A stretch of 64,000 nucleotides of DNA from assembly GCA_032871835.1 (NCBI GenBank), contig CM065297.1:64467253-64531252 (forward strand). The letters run 5' to 3'. Positions 35,513 to 46,800 of this stretch are shown here, in pieces; positions within the stretch are counted from its first letter, which is position 1, and each line of letters begins with the position of its first letter. The DNA is from Dipteronia dyeriana (taxonomy: Eukaryota; Streptophyta; Magnoliopsida; Sapindales; Sapindaceae). Made by a program: the position numbers and the translations under genes. Under the pieces are notes generated by a model. The model saw only the letters and a program-made list of their open reading frames with translations, had not been told where the DNA came from and did no database searches.

Positions 35513-38160
35513 CTACAACCTAAATTGTGGCTGAGAGTTACAAAAAACCTCCACAACCATCTTCTTCTGGATGGTGGGCATATCATCTTCTGTCTAATCA
35601 TAATCGACCTTATCTATCAGTACGTACTCGATCAATCTCAATGTATGGGCACCACAGTTGCGGTTGCAATGCACCACATGAACAACTGTTAGAATGTTAA
35701 TACAATCAACAATAAGTAAATTTTATGTTGAAATGGCACAACAGATGTAGACACCAAGCTCACCCTTGAACTTCTGCTGGTCTGGAGGTCTGGCATCGTA
35801 AAACCTGGACTAATGCAACATAGAGGGAAATAACCATCTCAATGGCACGACCAACAGTTTCCTGATATGCAAGGGAACTGATTTCCTGTGGGGGTCTAGG
35901 ATGTATATTCTCCCGATAGTGAGGTCGACGCTGGCCAGAAGCTAATGTTGCATGGAATAAGAACATGTATAACACATATATGACAAAATAAGATTGTAGA
36001 TTAAACACATTTAGACCTTAATTGTATAACACTTACCATGTCAACCTCGTGCCATGACCGGTTTTTTACCGGGAGTAATCCTTGTATGGTCATAAAGTCT
36101 TTAACGGACGACCTATACTTCAACACACTCCACCCCAGCGTCGTCACTTCCCCGTCAACATCACAAGACATGATTTTACCCCATTGATACTCCAACAATG
36201 ACGGTACAAAAATAAATAAATAAAGAGAAGTTAAGAACACGGAAGATATCAAATGTAAATGCAAAACCAATACATAGTAAACACTTACAAGGAACTAAAA
36301 ATCCAGTACGTTCATCATTTGATTGTACACAGTGGGGTATGCTCGCTAACGCTTCCGTAAGATATACATGTACACGTCCATATGCTGACAACAAAAATCG
36401 GACAAAACGTTAGAATTCTACCATAAAGAACGTCAAAGACATTTCAAGTAAGGAACGTACTGTGTCAAACAAATCCATGTAGTTCTGTTCCAAGCACTGG
36501 AACCAAGTGACAGATACTGGCTCCAGTAGATCCACATCACGTCTGTATTTTTTTCAGAACATTAGAAAACCAGGGAAATTTGCTGAGCTTCTTCAATAAT
36601 ATAGAAAGTGTTTTACTTATAATTCCCCCGTGTCGTTTCTCTTGTATGCTTTGTAGACCGTAAAATGGTCAACTTCTACTAAAGAATTGTGGGTGAATGC
36701 ATGATCTAATGTTGTCGTCGTTGTCCTTGGCCTTTTTAACCGACATGGGTCAGTGTATGGGCTCAACAACTGCCACCCTCGCTTGTGTGCCCACGGGATA
36801 TCAGGGGTGCGACGGGATGGACCCGAGGTATCCCTGGATGAGGTTCAATTGAATGGCCATGAAGTGTTTGTATGGGGGAGGAGGGTAAGATGGGATGGAC
36901 CGGTGCTATACTTGGGGGAAGGGGTACAACCAGATGAACCAGAGCTGTCCCTTAGAGGGGGGGTCTGACAGGATCGACCGAAGGTGTCCTTAGGAGGAGG
37001 GGTCTGACGTGGTCGATCAGAGGTGTCCCTAGGAGTATGAGGAGGGGTTCGATGAGAGGTGTCATTGGGAGGGAGGAGTGCCATGCGATCGAACTACAGA
37101 GAGCAGTCCGATCGGATGAACCAGAGTGGAGGAAAGCCTCTGCCTATGAGGATAATACGATGTCTCCTAGACCTCCATAAGCAGGGGAAACTCTGGTAAA
37201 CCCTCGATAGGTGTCTCCTGCTCTCGTCCTGTAACTCTAGTCCTGGTACCCTGTGTCTCAGGTTCGATACCCTATTTCTGAGGTAAGGTGCCAGGGTCTG
37301 TCCTCTCGATAAGACTACGACGCCCGACTCTGTCTCTGGGTCTGGAGTCTTGATCATGGGACGGTGGAGCATCCCTGTCTGATTGTGATGTTGAACCTCA
37401 CTGCTCCCACAGAAAGTCCGTCACCTCTTTATGCTACCTGTCTCGTTCCCTATTATTGTTCTGGAGATCATCCCTTAAAGTAGTGACGAAAGCCTCCAAA
37501 GCTTGGATTCTACAGTCCAAAAGGTCCTGAAAGAAAATAGAAATTGTCAGCACCTAAACCTATACAGGCGTTTCAAATAAATTCGTGCAAAACAAGATAT
37601 TTAACGTACCTCACGATCCTTTCCAATGTCTCCTCCTGACTGATCTCTAGTAGTATATTCGGACATTCTAAATCGAACCCGCATCTACCTCTGGTGTCTC
37701 CTACCACCTAACTTTGGCTCCGAACCCTCTAAATGCATCTGTAGACTCCCACCACCATACTCCGGCTCCGAACCCTTTATATCACTAGGTCCGACACTTG
37801 TATGGCCTACGGAATCAAGATCCAGTATCAAAACTTCAATAGTATCGCTAGCCGTATACAGATTGCCCCCTTGTTTATGCCCGTAAAATACCGCTCATGT
37901 AAGAACCCCGTTCACCGGTTACGCAGCGGAGCTAGGTTTTAAATTTTTTATACAGATCATATCTGTATCTGGGACCAGTGAACTTTGGATCGTAATTATA
38001 TTTCGGAACTAATACATACAATATGTAAACATAGGAAATTGAAATCGATATAATCTTAAGAAGAAAATCTTACCAACGTTTGGAGACTCCTTCACTTTAC
38101 GATGTGCTCCTGTCTGAACCACTCGATCTTCCTCCCTATCTCTCGGGATTGGTAACTTTT
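35513..38160 (-). pseudogene. Ulp1-like (C48) peptidase gene of the MULE, C-terminal part
   Basis: Read leftwards on minus, exons give EPVSVTWFQCLEQNYMDLF, then HMDVYMYILRKR-RAYPTVYN, YQWGKIMSCDVDGEV... SSVKDFMTIQGLLP, then LASVDLTIGRIYILDPHRKS with VPLRWLFPSML. The last exon has NCGAHTLRLIEYVLI and TEDDMPTIQKKMVVEVFCNS up to the stop at 35513. Asp of IYILDPHR and Cys of NCGAH match the catalytic Asp and Cys of plant transposon Ulp1 domains. Ulp1 enzymes cleave SUMO from proteins; whether MULE versions do is unproven. Stops (for example after RKR and SML) and missing splice continuity show decay. The N-terminal half is at 50609-51724. Confidence 0.88.
36795..37080 (-). repeat. Tandem repeats encoding a Pro/Ser-rich linker of the Ulp1-like protein
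   Basis: About six imperfect units of 42-50 bp (on plus: GGGGTCTGACGTGGTCGATC then AGAGGTGTCCCTAGGAG) encode on minus a 14-16-residue unit such as TPPPKDTFGRSCQ and TPPLRDSSGSSGC. It lies between the DUF1985 and the peptidase halves, where a low-complexity linker is expected. Confidence 0.7.
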
Positions 38161-38222
38161 TTTGTTGTTGTGTGTATCAGGTATGCACCAAAACCAAAAC
38201 CACACCCTGCACTTGCGTTTTC

Positions 38223-38260
<38 letters not shown>

Positions 38261-38375
38261 TTGTTTGTATCCTATACAAACACTTAAATATGTGTACACA
38301 CCGATCTACATCCTATGCAATCTTTTGTATTATTAATTGATATATATATTTTAATTATCATTTTCAAATATATCT

Positions 38376-39264
38376 TGTTGACGTCGATTTTTGGATTGTA
38401 TCAGAAAAGCCAACAAGGATCGGATTTCGGCTATTAATTCAAAGAGAAAGAGATTCAGAGAGAGTAACGAAGACAAGTTTTACGTGGTAAAACTCCGATG
38501 ACCGGAGAAACGTCCACGGGTGGTTGAAGGATCAACCAAGCCAAAATCCACTATGAAAATATGATGTTTACAAGCTCTCGATCTCTCTTTCTTCTCTCTG
38601 TATTTTTCTGTTGCTTGTTGTGTATGTTATGTTGCCTATATCTCTTTTGGAACTAGATTATGGGTCTATTTATATGTTTATAGACCCTAATTTGCTTTGT
38701 ACAAGTAATACAAGATCGTTGTATTTAATTGTGATTCGATTACTTGCTTGAGGTTGATTTGTCTTCTTTCCTTTTTCGGAGTCTCTTATGGAAATCGAGT
38801 GAGATTCTAGTAGTGCAGTTTTATTTGGACTTGTTTCCTTATAAGAGTGTAGTCTTTGTAGTGAAATCAAGTTGTTTCCTGATTGAGGATTCTTCTAGCT
38901 CAGTATTCTGTTCTCTTTGGGATTCTTCCTGATGGATATCTGTGCGTATTTAATGACTGAATCCGTGTGAATTAAGCACTAAGTTTCTTACTCGGGTCGC
39001 ATTTATCTCTAGTAAGAATAACAGTTGTTGGTCCCAAGTATCGCCGTTTAAGCCCGAGTAGAAGATGCTTTCTTGTCTACCCCGAGTACTTTTAATTGAT
39101 TTGGAGTTATTTAGTTGATCCCGAGTAGGTCTTGCCATGCTACTGGTTTACTCGGGTTTTCTTCTCTTTAATGATGCCTCGTAGGATATTTTCTGAGTGC
39201 CTATTTGGGTGTCCACCTGACAATTTTCTCCTTCCTGTATTCTTGGTAAAATTCACATACGATA
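38376..39264 (-). repeat. 3' LTR of the Tat element
   Basis: It is 889 bp and pairs with 48369-49268. The TATA box CTATTTATA (38666-38674; TATAAATAG on minus) and the CCCGAGTA motif cluster are conserved. The inner end reads ...CATACGATA with a C-to-T change in the terminal TG of the minus strand. The adjoining purine-rich AAAGTGGTAT on minus may be the polypurine tract. Confidence 0.93.
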
Positions 39265-39471
39265 ATACCACTTTAAAATATTTTTACCGAGAAAATTTCA
39301 TTTCGGGCAAGAATATTTTAATCATCTTAATTTTAACTCGTCAAAATAGCCGACTTGTCATAATGGCGTGTCTTAATGGTGACCCTATAATTTCGATTTG
39401 CTTCATCACGCGAGATCTTAAATGATGGCGACGTTTTGAAGTTCTGACGGTCGAGGGCTACTTCCTGTTTT

Positions 39472-39481
39472 GACACGTGTC
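39472..39481. promoter_or_regulatory. G-box palindrome upstream of the Tat antisense gene
   Basis: GACACGTGTC contains the core CACGTG, bound by plant bZIP and bHLH factors. It lies 275 bp upstream of the antisense gene's first ATG and inside the element, not in the LTR, so it is a candidate private promoter element for that gene. Confidence 0.45.
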
Positions 39482-39755
39482 CCTCGTCTCTTCGTTTTTC
39501 AATATCATTTATGAGAAATGATTTTTGCGTCTCCCCAAACGCCGCCTACGTCATCGAGTTTCATCATAATTTTTTTTTTTTTGAAATCCTAGGGTTTCAT
39601 GCTGTCTCCTTTTTAAATTCTTCGCTGAGAGACATCGTTGGTTTATTCTCAACAATTTTCAGCAGAAATTTCTTTAAACCCAGATTTCTTTATCCAGAAG
39701 TTCACGATTCTCCGTTTGAAGATCTTGCATCAATCTCAATTCAAGGTTAGTTTTA

Positions 39756-42542
39756 ATGGGGCCATCTTCCCGCCATCGTCTCTTTAAAATCGCTTTTGAT
39801 GCATTAGAACGTGGGGATTTCCAGTTAGTTTCTTGCATTAAACGATTACTGGGGGATATCCTAATAGATGAACCTCCATTTTTAGAGGTTGATGTTTCTG
39901 GGCTTCACCCTGACGTCACTTTTAGCCCTGTATCGAGTTCTCCATCTAGTTCTGATTCTGATATTTCTGATCACAGGGTATTTTTTTGAAGGATGGGTAA
40001 ACATCATAGCAGAAGTAAGGTATACAAGCACGGCTCGAGCAGCGTTCAGACCAGGGAACAGATTGTTAACGAGGGTGATGTTGATGAGGTGTACAGGGCG
40101 TCTCGCCTTTCATTTTCTGATACTCGCCCGAGTGGCTTTGATACTGAGTCGAATGTGGTCGGGCCAGCTGAAATAGAAAAATACCGCTCCCGATTCGACT
40201 TGCCTGACTTGGTCACTTTGGTTCCTACGGGGGATAGAGCAGTATGGAATCCTCCTGATGGTATGGTCGCGGTTTATGGATCAATGCTATGCTGTTGTGT
40301 CACACTTCCCTTTCAACCGTTTATTGCCTGGTTTTTGGCTGAAGCAGGGATAACCCCAGCTCTGTTGGCCCCGAATAGTTATAAAGTCTTGATGTGCATG
40401 TGGCATATGTTCAGAAGAATGAACCTTTCACCGCCTTCCCCAAATGAAATTAGGCATTTCTTTACGCTGAGGCAGGTTAGCAAGACGGTGACCTATTTTC
40501 TTGCATCTACTCCATCGGATGGTTGGGTCCCCAAAGAAGCAAAGGTGAATCAGGAGGTCGACGCTTCTGATGACCCAGAAAAGAAGGGTTTTGTATGGGG
40601 ATTCCTTACATCCAACAAGTTCTGGAAGAACAGTTGGTTTTTTACTGGAGGGGCTCTCGGGCTCAATGTTACTGCTTCTTCAGACAGATTTCGGGCCATC
40701 GCAGACGATGTAAGTAACCCGGCGCCCTTTCTGTTGTATTTTTCTGCTTTTCATCTTCTGACATGAATCTTTTTTTTTTGAAGTGTTCGATACGGACGTC
40801 GTCAGCGATCTTCAGGCTTGCCAGGTGAAGTTGATTCTGCAGGTGAGTAGAAAAGAAGCTTCCCGTCATGGCGATGAGGGTATTACCCCACCCAAGCCTG
40901 ATGAGGAAACCGACACTGCTGAGGAACATATCCCTGAGTTCGTTCATCAAGGTGCTCAACCTTCTACTCAGGGTTTTGCTGGTCCAAGTGGCCAAAGTGA
41001 GCCAACTGACATTTAACTGCCTGATAATAAGGAGAAGCAATGTGAAGGCCTGGGTGAAGAGCCCGTTGGACGGTTTGTAGCCGGCGATAGTAGTAACGTT
41101 TTGACGGATCAAGTGCCTGCAGGTGCCCAATTCTTTAAGTCTTTCCGAGATGATCTGCAGGAAGATCCTGCTGCTGACCTTAACTTCTACAGTTCTCGGG
41201 GTGAGAAGCAAAAGGCAGTTAGTTCACCGTCTCGTCCTCTTAAAGTTCCTAGGGTAGTCTCATTTATCGACTCTAGTGATGAAGATGTTGCGAATGAGAT
41301 TGCCCCGAGTGTTGGCGCTGGAGCATCAGTAGATGCGGCCGCTTTAGAACCGAGTAGGGTTTCTTCTACCCCCGAGGTTGGAGATATGGGGGCTGAACCT
41401 TCGAGGGTTCCTTCTCCATCCTTTGAACCGTACATGGCTTCTCCTGCCCCCAAGTTTGGAAATCTGGGAGATGAAGCCTCTGGGGTTCCTTTATTCCTTT
41501 CTCTCCAGGATATGTTACGGGAGATATCCTCCGGTCGGGCTTTTATCCGGGAAGACCGCTGGAGCGGCTTTCGGGATGGTTCCCTGACTGGACGTCTTCA
41601 AAATATTTTCAACGGTGCATCTTATGTAAGTTAAATCCGACTCCTCTATTGTTTTGCTTCTGTCAGATTTCTGAATATATCTCTTTGCAGATGGTGGCCG
41701 AATTCGCTGAGATAGTTCAGACGCAGCAATATCAAACAGATCGAATAAGGCATATGGAGACTTAGTTGAAAACGAGTGAGGAAGGTCATGTTCGAGCTGA
41801 AGAAGCTTATCAGCAGGAGGTCGGTTCTGTACAGATATTTACCGACCATTGTCTGGCGAAGTAGGTTGAAGCCGATGAGAAGGCATCTTTGGCAGAAGAG
41901 AAGGTTGCATCACTTCAACATCTCCTATCTTCTGCTGAAGAATCCGTGCTTAAGTTCGAGCCGGAGGCAGAGCAGTCAAAGTCAGTATATTAACAAAAAA
42001 TCAAAGATCTGGAGTGCCAGGTGTTAACAGTTGAATCCCTATCCCGAGAGGCCAAGTTGGAACTTGAAGTCCAAGGGGTGGATCATTTTAAAATATCCCC
42101 TGCTTACGATGCCTTACTTCTTTAGGAGTTTCAACGCGGGTTAGTTTCGGCTGGCGAGTTCTTCAAAGTTAAGAATAGGGAGACCGAGAAAGCTCAAGCT
42201 AATTGGGAGCTGTTAATCAAACATCACGTGGATCGGTCCTTGGAGTCTCTTCGGATTCAGATGAAGGAATGGAGAGCCTACTGTCGTTGTCAAGGCAAAG
42301 AGCCTCATCCCATGCATTTAGAGATTCCGTCAGAGCATTCTCTCTCGACCTTTTATGCAAGTCAAGAGTCGGTTGAGGGTGTAGTCCCAGATGTCGTGCC
42401 AGTCCCGAGTGAAGATTACAGCCAGTGGAAGGATGATATTGTCGATAATATCGCTTGGCCGTCTAATGAGAGCCTGCTTCGTGGGTACGAGATGGTGCCA
42501 GATCCGAGTATTGGCAAAGGCTCGAAATCCTCGCAACCTTAA
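39756..42542 (+). pseudogene. Antisense extra gene of the Tat element (three exons, lightly decayed)
   Basis: Exon 1 is 39756-40709, with one in-frame TGA at 39987; exon 2 is 40784-41625; exon 3 is 41691-42542. Introns are 74 and 65 bp with GTAAGT donors and TTGAAG/TTTGCAG acceptors. The second joins in phase 0; the first needs one extra base, so a 1-bp loss is likely. The conserved block LPFQPFIAWFLAEAGITPALL with PNSYKVLMCMWHMFRRM and EIRHFFTLRQ is the plant 'putative gypsy type transposon' domain. Exon 2 is Ser/Pro-rich and acidic; exon 3 (MVAEFAEIVQTQQYQ..., EADEKASLAEEKVASLQ) is coiled coil. Four stops in exon 3 (TAG, TAG, TAA, TAG) fit C-to-T decay. AATAAA follows at 42625. Function is unknown; the gene lies opposite to gag-pol. 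Confidence 0.85.
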
Positions 42543-42624
42543 TTTTGTAGAACTGTAGAAAATTCTGATCTATTTTTTACTTGTAAAGAACCACTCTTTG
42601 ATCTGTAACCATTCTTTTAGGAGC

Positions 42625-42630
42625 AATAAA
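42625..42630 (+). terminator. Poly(A) signal of the antisense gene
   Basis: AATAAA in GAGCAATAAAATTTTATT, 83 bp after the stop codon, is followed by TTGAATGG and T-rich sequence, as in plant 3' ends. It supports independent transcription of the antisense gene. Confidence 0.55.
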
Positions 42631-42689
42631 ATTTTATTTTATTTTGAATTGAATGGTCTTGATCTGTTTATTGCTGATTGTTACAGAGT

Positions 42690-43305
42690 GCTGTATTAAA
42701 CTGGCTGATATTCAGGTAACTTAACCGAGTATCTTATTAAACCGGTTATTACCCGAATGACTTCAATTGCCAAGTATCTTATTAAACTGGCTTCTTCGAT
42801 GTTTGGGTAACTTAATTGAGTATCTTATTAAACTGGTTGTTACCCGAATGACTTTAATTGCCAAGTATCTTATTAAACCGGCTTCTTCGATGTTCGTTTA
42901 ACTTAACCGAGTATCTTCTTAAACCGGTTGTTACCCGAATGACTTCAATTGCCAAGTATCTTATTAAACTGGCTTCTTCGATGTTCGGATAACTTAATCG
43001 AGTATCTTATTAAACCGATTGTTTCGATGTTCGGGTAACTTAACCGAGTATCTTATTAAACCGATTGTTACCCGAATGACTTTAATTGCCAAGTATCTTA
43101 TTAAACTGGCTTCTTCGATGTTCGGGTAACTTAACCGAGTATCTTATTAAACCGATTGTTACCCGAATGACTTTAATTGCCAAGTATCTTATTAAACTGG
43201 CTTCTTTGATGTTCGGGTAACTTAACTGAGTATCTTATTAAACCGGTTGTTACCTGAATGACTTCAATTGCCAAGTATCTTATTAAACTGGCTCTTTATT
43301 ATTAA
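42690..43305. repeat. 91-bp tandem array with paired inverted motifs
   Basis: The phrase TTACCCGAATGACTT recurs at a strict 91-bp period (42751, 42842, 42933; 43070, 43161, 43252), with one shortened unit at about 43010. Each unit holds two related halves that share AGTATCTTATTAAACYGG, so it arose from a 45-bp ancestor. TTCGGGTAAC and its exact inverse GTTACCCGAA alternate along the array, so every unit can form a hairpin. It lies between integrase and the antisense gene; variable tandem arrays at this place are known for Tat-lineage elements and can seed satellites. Confidence 0.93.
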
Positions 43306-43863
43306 CCGAGTCATCTTGAAATAGGTAAGTTTACACTTGTGTTTCATACCCGGTTGCTACCCGAACATTACATCAAGGCTCATCATGATCATACGTTCGA
43401 GTCCTTACGCAATACCAAGGACGTCTCCCCAGTTTTTATGCGCAAGGGTTTGCCGAATCGTTGAGCTCTTTTTTTTTAAAAAAAATTGCTTCAACACAGC
43501 TATGCATTTCACCAGAATTTCTCCCGATAGCGTCCCGAGCATTTTGCCAGAGTCTGATGCATCGGGTTTGCCTTTTTACGAAGGTCATTTTGACCCTGCT
43601 CGGCTGGCATGCTCCTACGAGCTTCTCCGCCCATTCGGGGTTTGATAGTCCTGAGAATTCTATTTGCATGTTCTTATTATCATGCTCTTCTTCCATATGT
43701 TCTTATTATCATATGCTTTCTTTTGGAAATCCCGAGCTAAATGCTCTCCTTTCGAAAATTCCGAGTAATTTTATTTATCACTGTAAAATCAACAGATAAA
43801 TTCTATAGCTAACATTTATCACAACTAATAGCCCTGACTAAGAAAACAAAAAGGAAAAACAAG
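43306..43863 (-). other. Untranslated segment of the Tat element after integrase
   Basis: No supported gene. It contains a diverged continuation of the array (CATACCCGGTTGCTACCCGA) near 43348, a T8/A7 run near 43468, and TTCCATATGTTCTTATTATCAT as a short direct repeat near 43670-43710. Confidence 0.45.
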
Positions 43864-44960
43864 TTAAGGATAGAAAATCTTTAGATATTGAGCGTTGCAC
43901 GGTCGGGGTAAAACCCCTCCGTTGGGTCGTGCAATCCAATATGCTCCATGGCCAGCTATTCCCTCGACCTTGTATGGGCCCTCCCATTTATCTTCCAGGG
44001 AACCTGCAGCTTTATTTTTAATGTTTAGTGATACCTTCTTAAGCACTAGGTCTCCAAGCTGGAATTTCCTGATCCGAACACAAGAATTGTAGTGGCTAGC
44101 CACTCTTTGTTGATATGCTGTATTTCTTATTCGGGAGTTCTCCCTTTTTTCTTCTAGCTCATCCAAACTTTGTAGTAGCATATCAATATTCTGTTCTTCA
44201 TTATATAGCCTGACCCGGGGGACGCATACGATGTTTCTACGGGAATGACAGCTTCTGTTCCGAACGCTAAGGTGAACGGAGTTTCTCCTGTTGAAGTTCT
44301 TGATGTCGTCCGGTATGCCCATAATACTTCAGGAAGCTTTTCAACCCAGCTTCCTTTTTTGGCATCTAAATTTGCTTTGATGATGTGCTTGATAATTTTA
44401 TTTACTGCTTCTACTTGCCCGTTTGTTTGAGGATGAGCTGGTGTCGCATAGTAGTTAGCAATCTGATACTTCTCGCACAACTGTCTGAACTTTTGGTTAT
44501 CAAACTGGGTGCTATTGTCAGTGATTATATTGTCCGAACTCCAAACCTGTAAAGTATGTTCTTCTTTACAAAATTTATGGTGTTGGCTTCTGTGATATGC
44601 ACCAGCGCTTCAGCTTCTGCCCATTTTGTGAAATAATCGACAACTACTATGGCGTGCTTTGCTCCACCCTCTGTCCCGGCTGGCATTGGGCAGATCAGGT
44701 CTAGGCCCCACATGGCGAATGGCCATGGGGCAGTAAGGTTTTTGAGCTTTTCTGGGGGTTGTCGGATATGGTTAGCAATCCTTTGACAGATATCGCAACT
44801 TTCCGACCACTACTGTGCATCTGAGAAAAGCGTGGACCAATAATAGCCTTGCCTGAGCACCTTATGCGCTAGACTTCTACCCCAGTGTGGTTTCCGTAAA
44901 CTCCTTCGTGGATCTCTTATAGTATTCGATTTGAATCTTCTTTTGGTACACATCTTTGGA
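43864..44960 (-). pseudogene. Tat integrase (zinc-binding, core and C-terminal parts)
   Basis: On minus: EIHEGVYGNHTG (zinc-binding HHCC start, about 44916-44883), FAMWGLDLICPMPAG with the first catalytic Asp, YFTKWAEAEALVHITE, TDNSTQFDN with the second Asp, and PAHPQTNGQVEAVNKIIKH with the catalytic Glu. Next come TTSRTSTGETPFTLAFGTEA and ELEEKRENSRIRNTAYQQR, and the C-terminal FQLGDLVLKKVSLN and LEDKWEGPYKV, ending YLKIFYP-stop at 43864. All three catalytic residues survive, but at least three frameshifts split the protein (frames change near 44500 and 44270). It would insert the element DNA copy into the genome. Confidence 0.9.
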
Positions 44961-45105
44961 GAGCTCGGGAAAACCCTCTTCTGTATAATTCTTCTCCGAT
45001 CACGGTATACCTAGAAGATCGATACCTGATGCGCTTTGCTAGTACTGGATCTTTCGGGAGCATGCCTTCTTCTAGGAACCTTCTCAGCTGGACCATCCAA
45101 CCGTC

Positions 45106-45960
45106 TTACGGTGTTCGGACTTCTGAAATTTCCAAATGCTTAGGTTCAGCTATACTCGGTTTAAGGAGGTGTGCAACCGGAATGGTCTTTGGTCTGATTG
45201 AGGTTGTTGCTGACGCTAATTTAAATAATGCGTCAGCCTTTTTATTTTCTTCCCTGGGGATCTGAGTGATCTTGTATTCTTTAAATTTTGGAAGAAGCTG
45301 TTTCGCGATGTCACGGTAGGCTATCATACCTTCATCTTTGGCTTGGTACTCGTCCATAACCTGGTTGACAACTACTTGTGAATCGCTGAATATCTCAACT
45401 TCATCTGCCCCGAGAGCTATGCAGACTCTGAGTCCAGCTAACAATGCCTCGTACTCGGCTTGATTATTGGTTGCTTTGAAATCAAATCTCATGGTACATT
45501 AAACATCATCTCATTATGGGGTGCGAACCACGATCCCTGCCCCGCTGCCATGAGTGTTTGAAGAACCATCAACATACAGTTTCCATGGGAAACTTTTATC
45601 CAACAGTCTTTTTGCTTCAAGGTTTGGTTATGTGAACTCGGCTATGAACTCTGCCACAACTTGTTCTTTGAGGGAGGTTCTGGGGACATAATGAATATCG
45701 AATTCACTTAGCTCGATTGCCCATTTGGTAAGTCTTCTTGATATTTTTGGCTTTTGTAAAATTTGTCTTAATGGGCAATTGGTGATAACCTGGATTGTAT
45801 GGGCCTGAAAGTATGGTCTCAGCTTTTTTGCTACTGAAACCATTGCTAAGGTCATCTTCTCTGCCTGTGAGTACCTGGTCTCTGCCGGTAAGAGTGCCTT
45901 GCTGGTATTATACACTGGTTTCTGCACTCCATCTTCTGTTCTGACTAAGAGTCAACTTGC
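45106..45960 (-). pseudogene. Tat dual RNase H region
   Basis: The first RNase H lies at about 45960-45628: LSITELAAS, VQKPVYNTSKALLPAETRYS, LRPYFQAHTIQVITNCPLR and SRRLTKWAIELSEFDIHYVP. The second, plant-acquired type is at about 45600-45106: KLYVDGSSNTHGSGAG (Asp), NNQAEYEALLAGLRV (Glu) and VEIFSDSQVVVNQV (Asp), then PREENKKADALFKLAS. Two successive RNase H domains are characteristic of the Tat lineage. Stops (for example three between 45520 and 45490) interrupt the chain but most of the second domain is open. Confidence 0.9.
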
Positions 45961-46014
45961 TGCAAGCTCGGTTATTGACAGATACATCTGAAGTATTCCC
46001 CCATTTTACGGTTT

Positions 46015-46800
46015 TTAGAGAACTGGAGCCTGTCCTAAATACTCTTTTATTTTTAAGAATGCCTGCTCGCACTCTTTATTCCACTCGAGTCCTTTCCCTT
46101 TTTTGATTATCTTGAAAAAGGGTGCGCACCTGTCTGTAGCCCTCAAGATGAATCTTCCCAATGAAGCTAAACACCCTGTTAAGCGTTGTACTTCTTTTAA
46201 TGTTTTAGGTGAGGTCATTTCTTGCAAAGCCTGGATCTTCTAGGGATTAACTTCGATTCCTCTTTGGTGGACTTGAAAACCCAAGAATCTCCCCGAATGG
46301 ACTCTGAATAAACATTTGTTCGGGTTTAATTTCATCTGGTATCTTCTCAGAACATCAAATGTCTCTCGGAGGTCCCGGGCATGCTCATCTGTCGAGACGC
46401 TTTTAGTCAACATGTCATCAATGTACACTTCCATGTTCCTTCCTATTTGCCGAGTGAAGATTTTGTTGACCAACCTTTGATACGTAGCACCTGTATTTTT
46501 TAAACCGAAGGGCATTAGTGTGTAGCAATATAAACCCTGATCTGTTGTGAAAGCTGTTTTTTCTTCATCAGCTTTGCTCATCCGGATTTGATTGTATCCT
46601 GAGTAAGCGTCCATGAAGCTGAGCAATTCGTGACCTGTTGTGGCATTCATCAACTGGTCTATCCTTGGAAGTGGGAAGCTATCCTTTGGACATGCCTTGT
46701 TCAGATCCGTGAAATCTATGCAAATCCTCCATTGTCCATTTTTCTTTTGGACGAGGACTACTTTGGCGACCCACATAGGGTAACTGACTTCTCTGATTTC
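46015..46800 (-). pseudogene. Tat reverse transcriptase, missing its N-terminal start
   Basis: On minus from about 46797: IREVSYPMWVAKVVLVQKKN, RICIDFTDLNKACPKDSFPL, FMDAYSGYNQIRM with the first catalytic Asp, LMPFGLKNTGATYQRLV, and YIDDM with the catalytic Asp pair. It continues through RFLGFQVHQRGIEVNP to a TAG at 46240 and, in the same frame, MTSPKTLKEVQRLTGCLA to 46015. All three polymerase aspartates remain and only one stop interrupts this region. The usual protease and linker upstream are absent (see junction near 46800). Confidence 0.92.

Noticed and set aside
42690..43305. Regular repeat array resembling a CRISPR locus
   Set aside because: Units are contiguous 91-bp repeats without unique spacers, inside a plant retrotransposon; no cas genes and a eukaryotic context.
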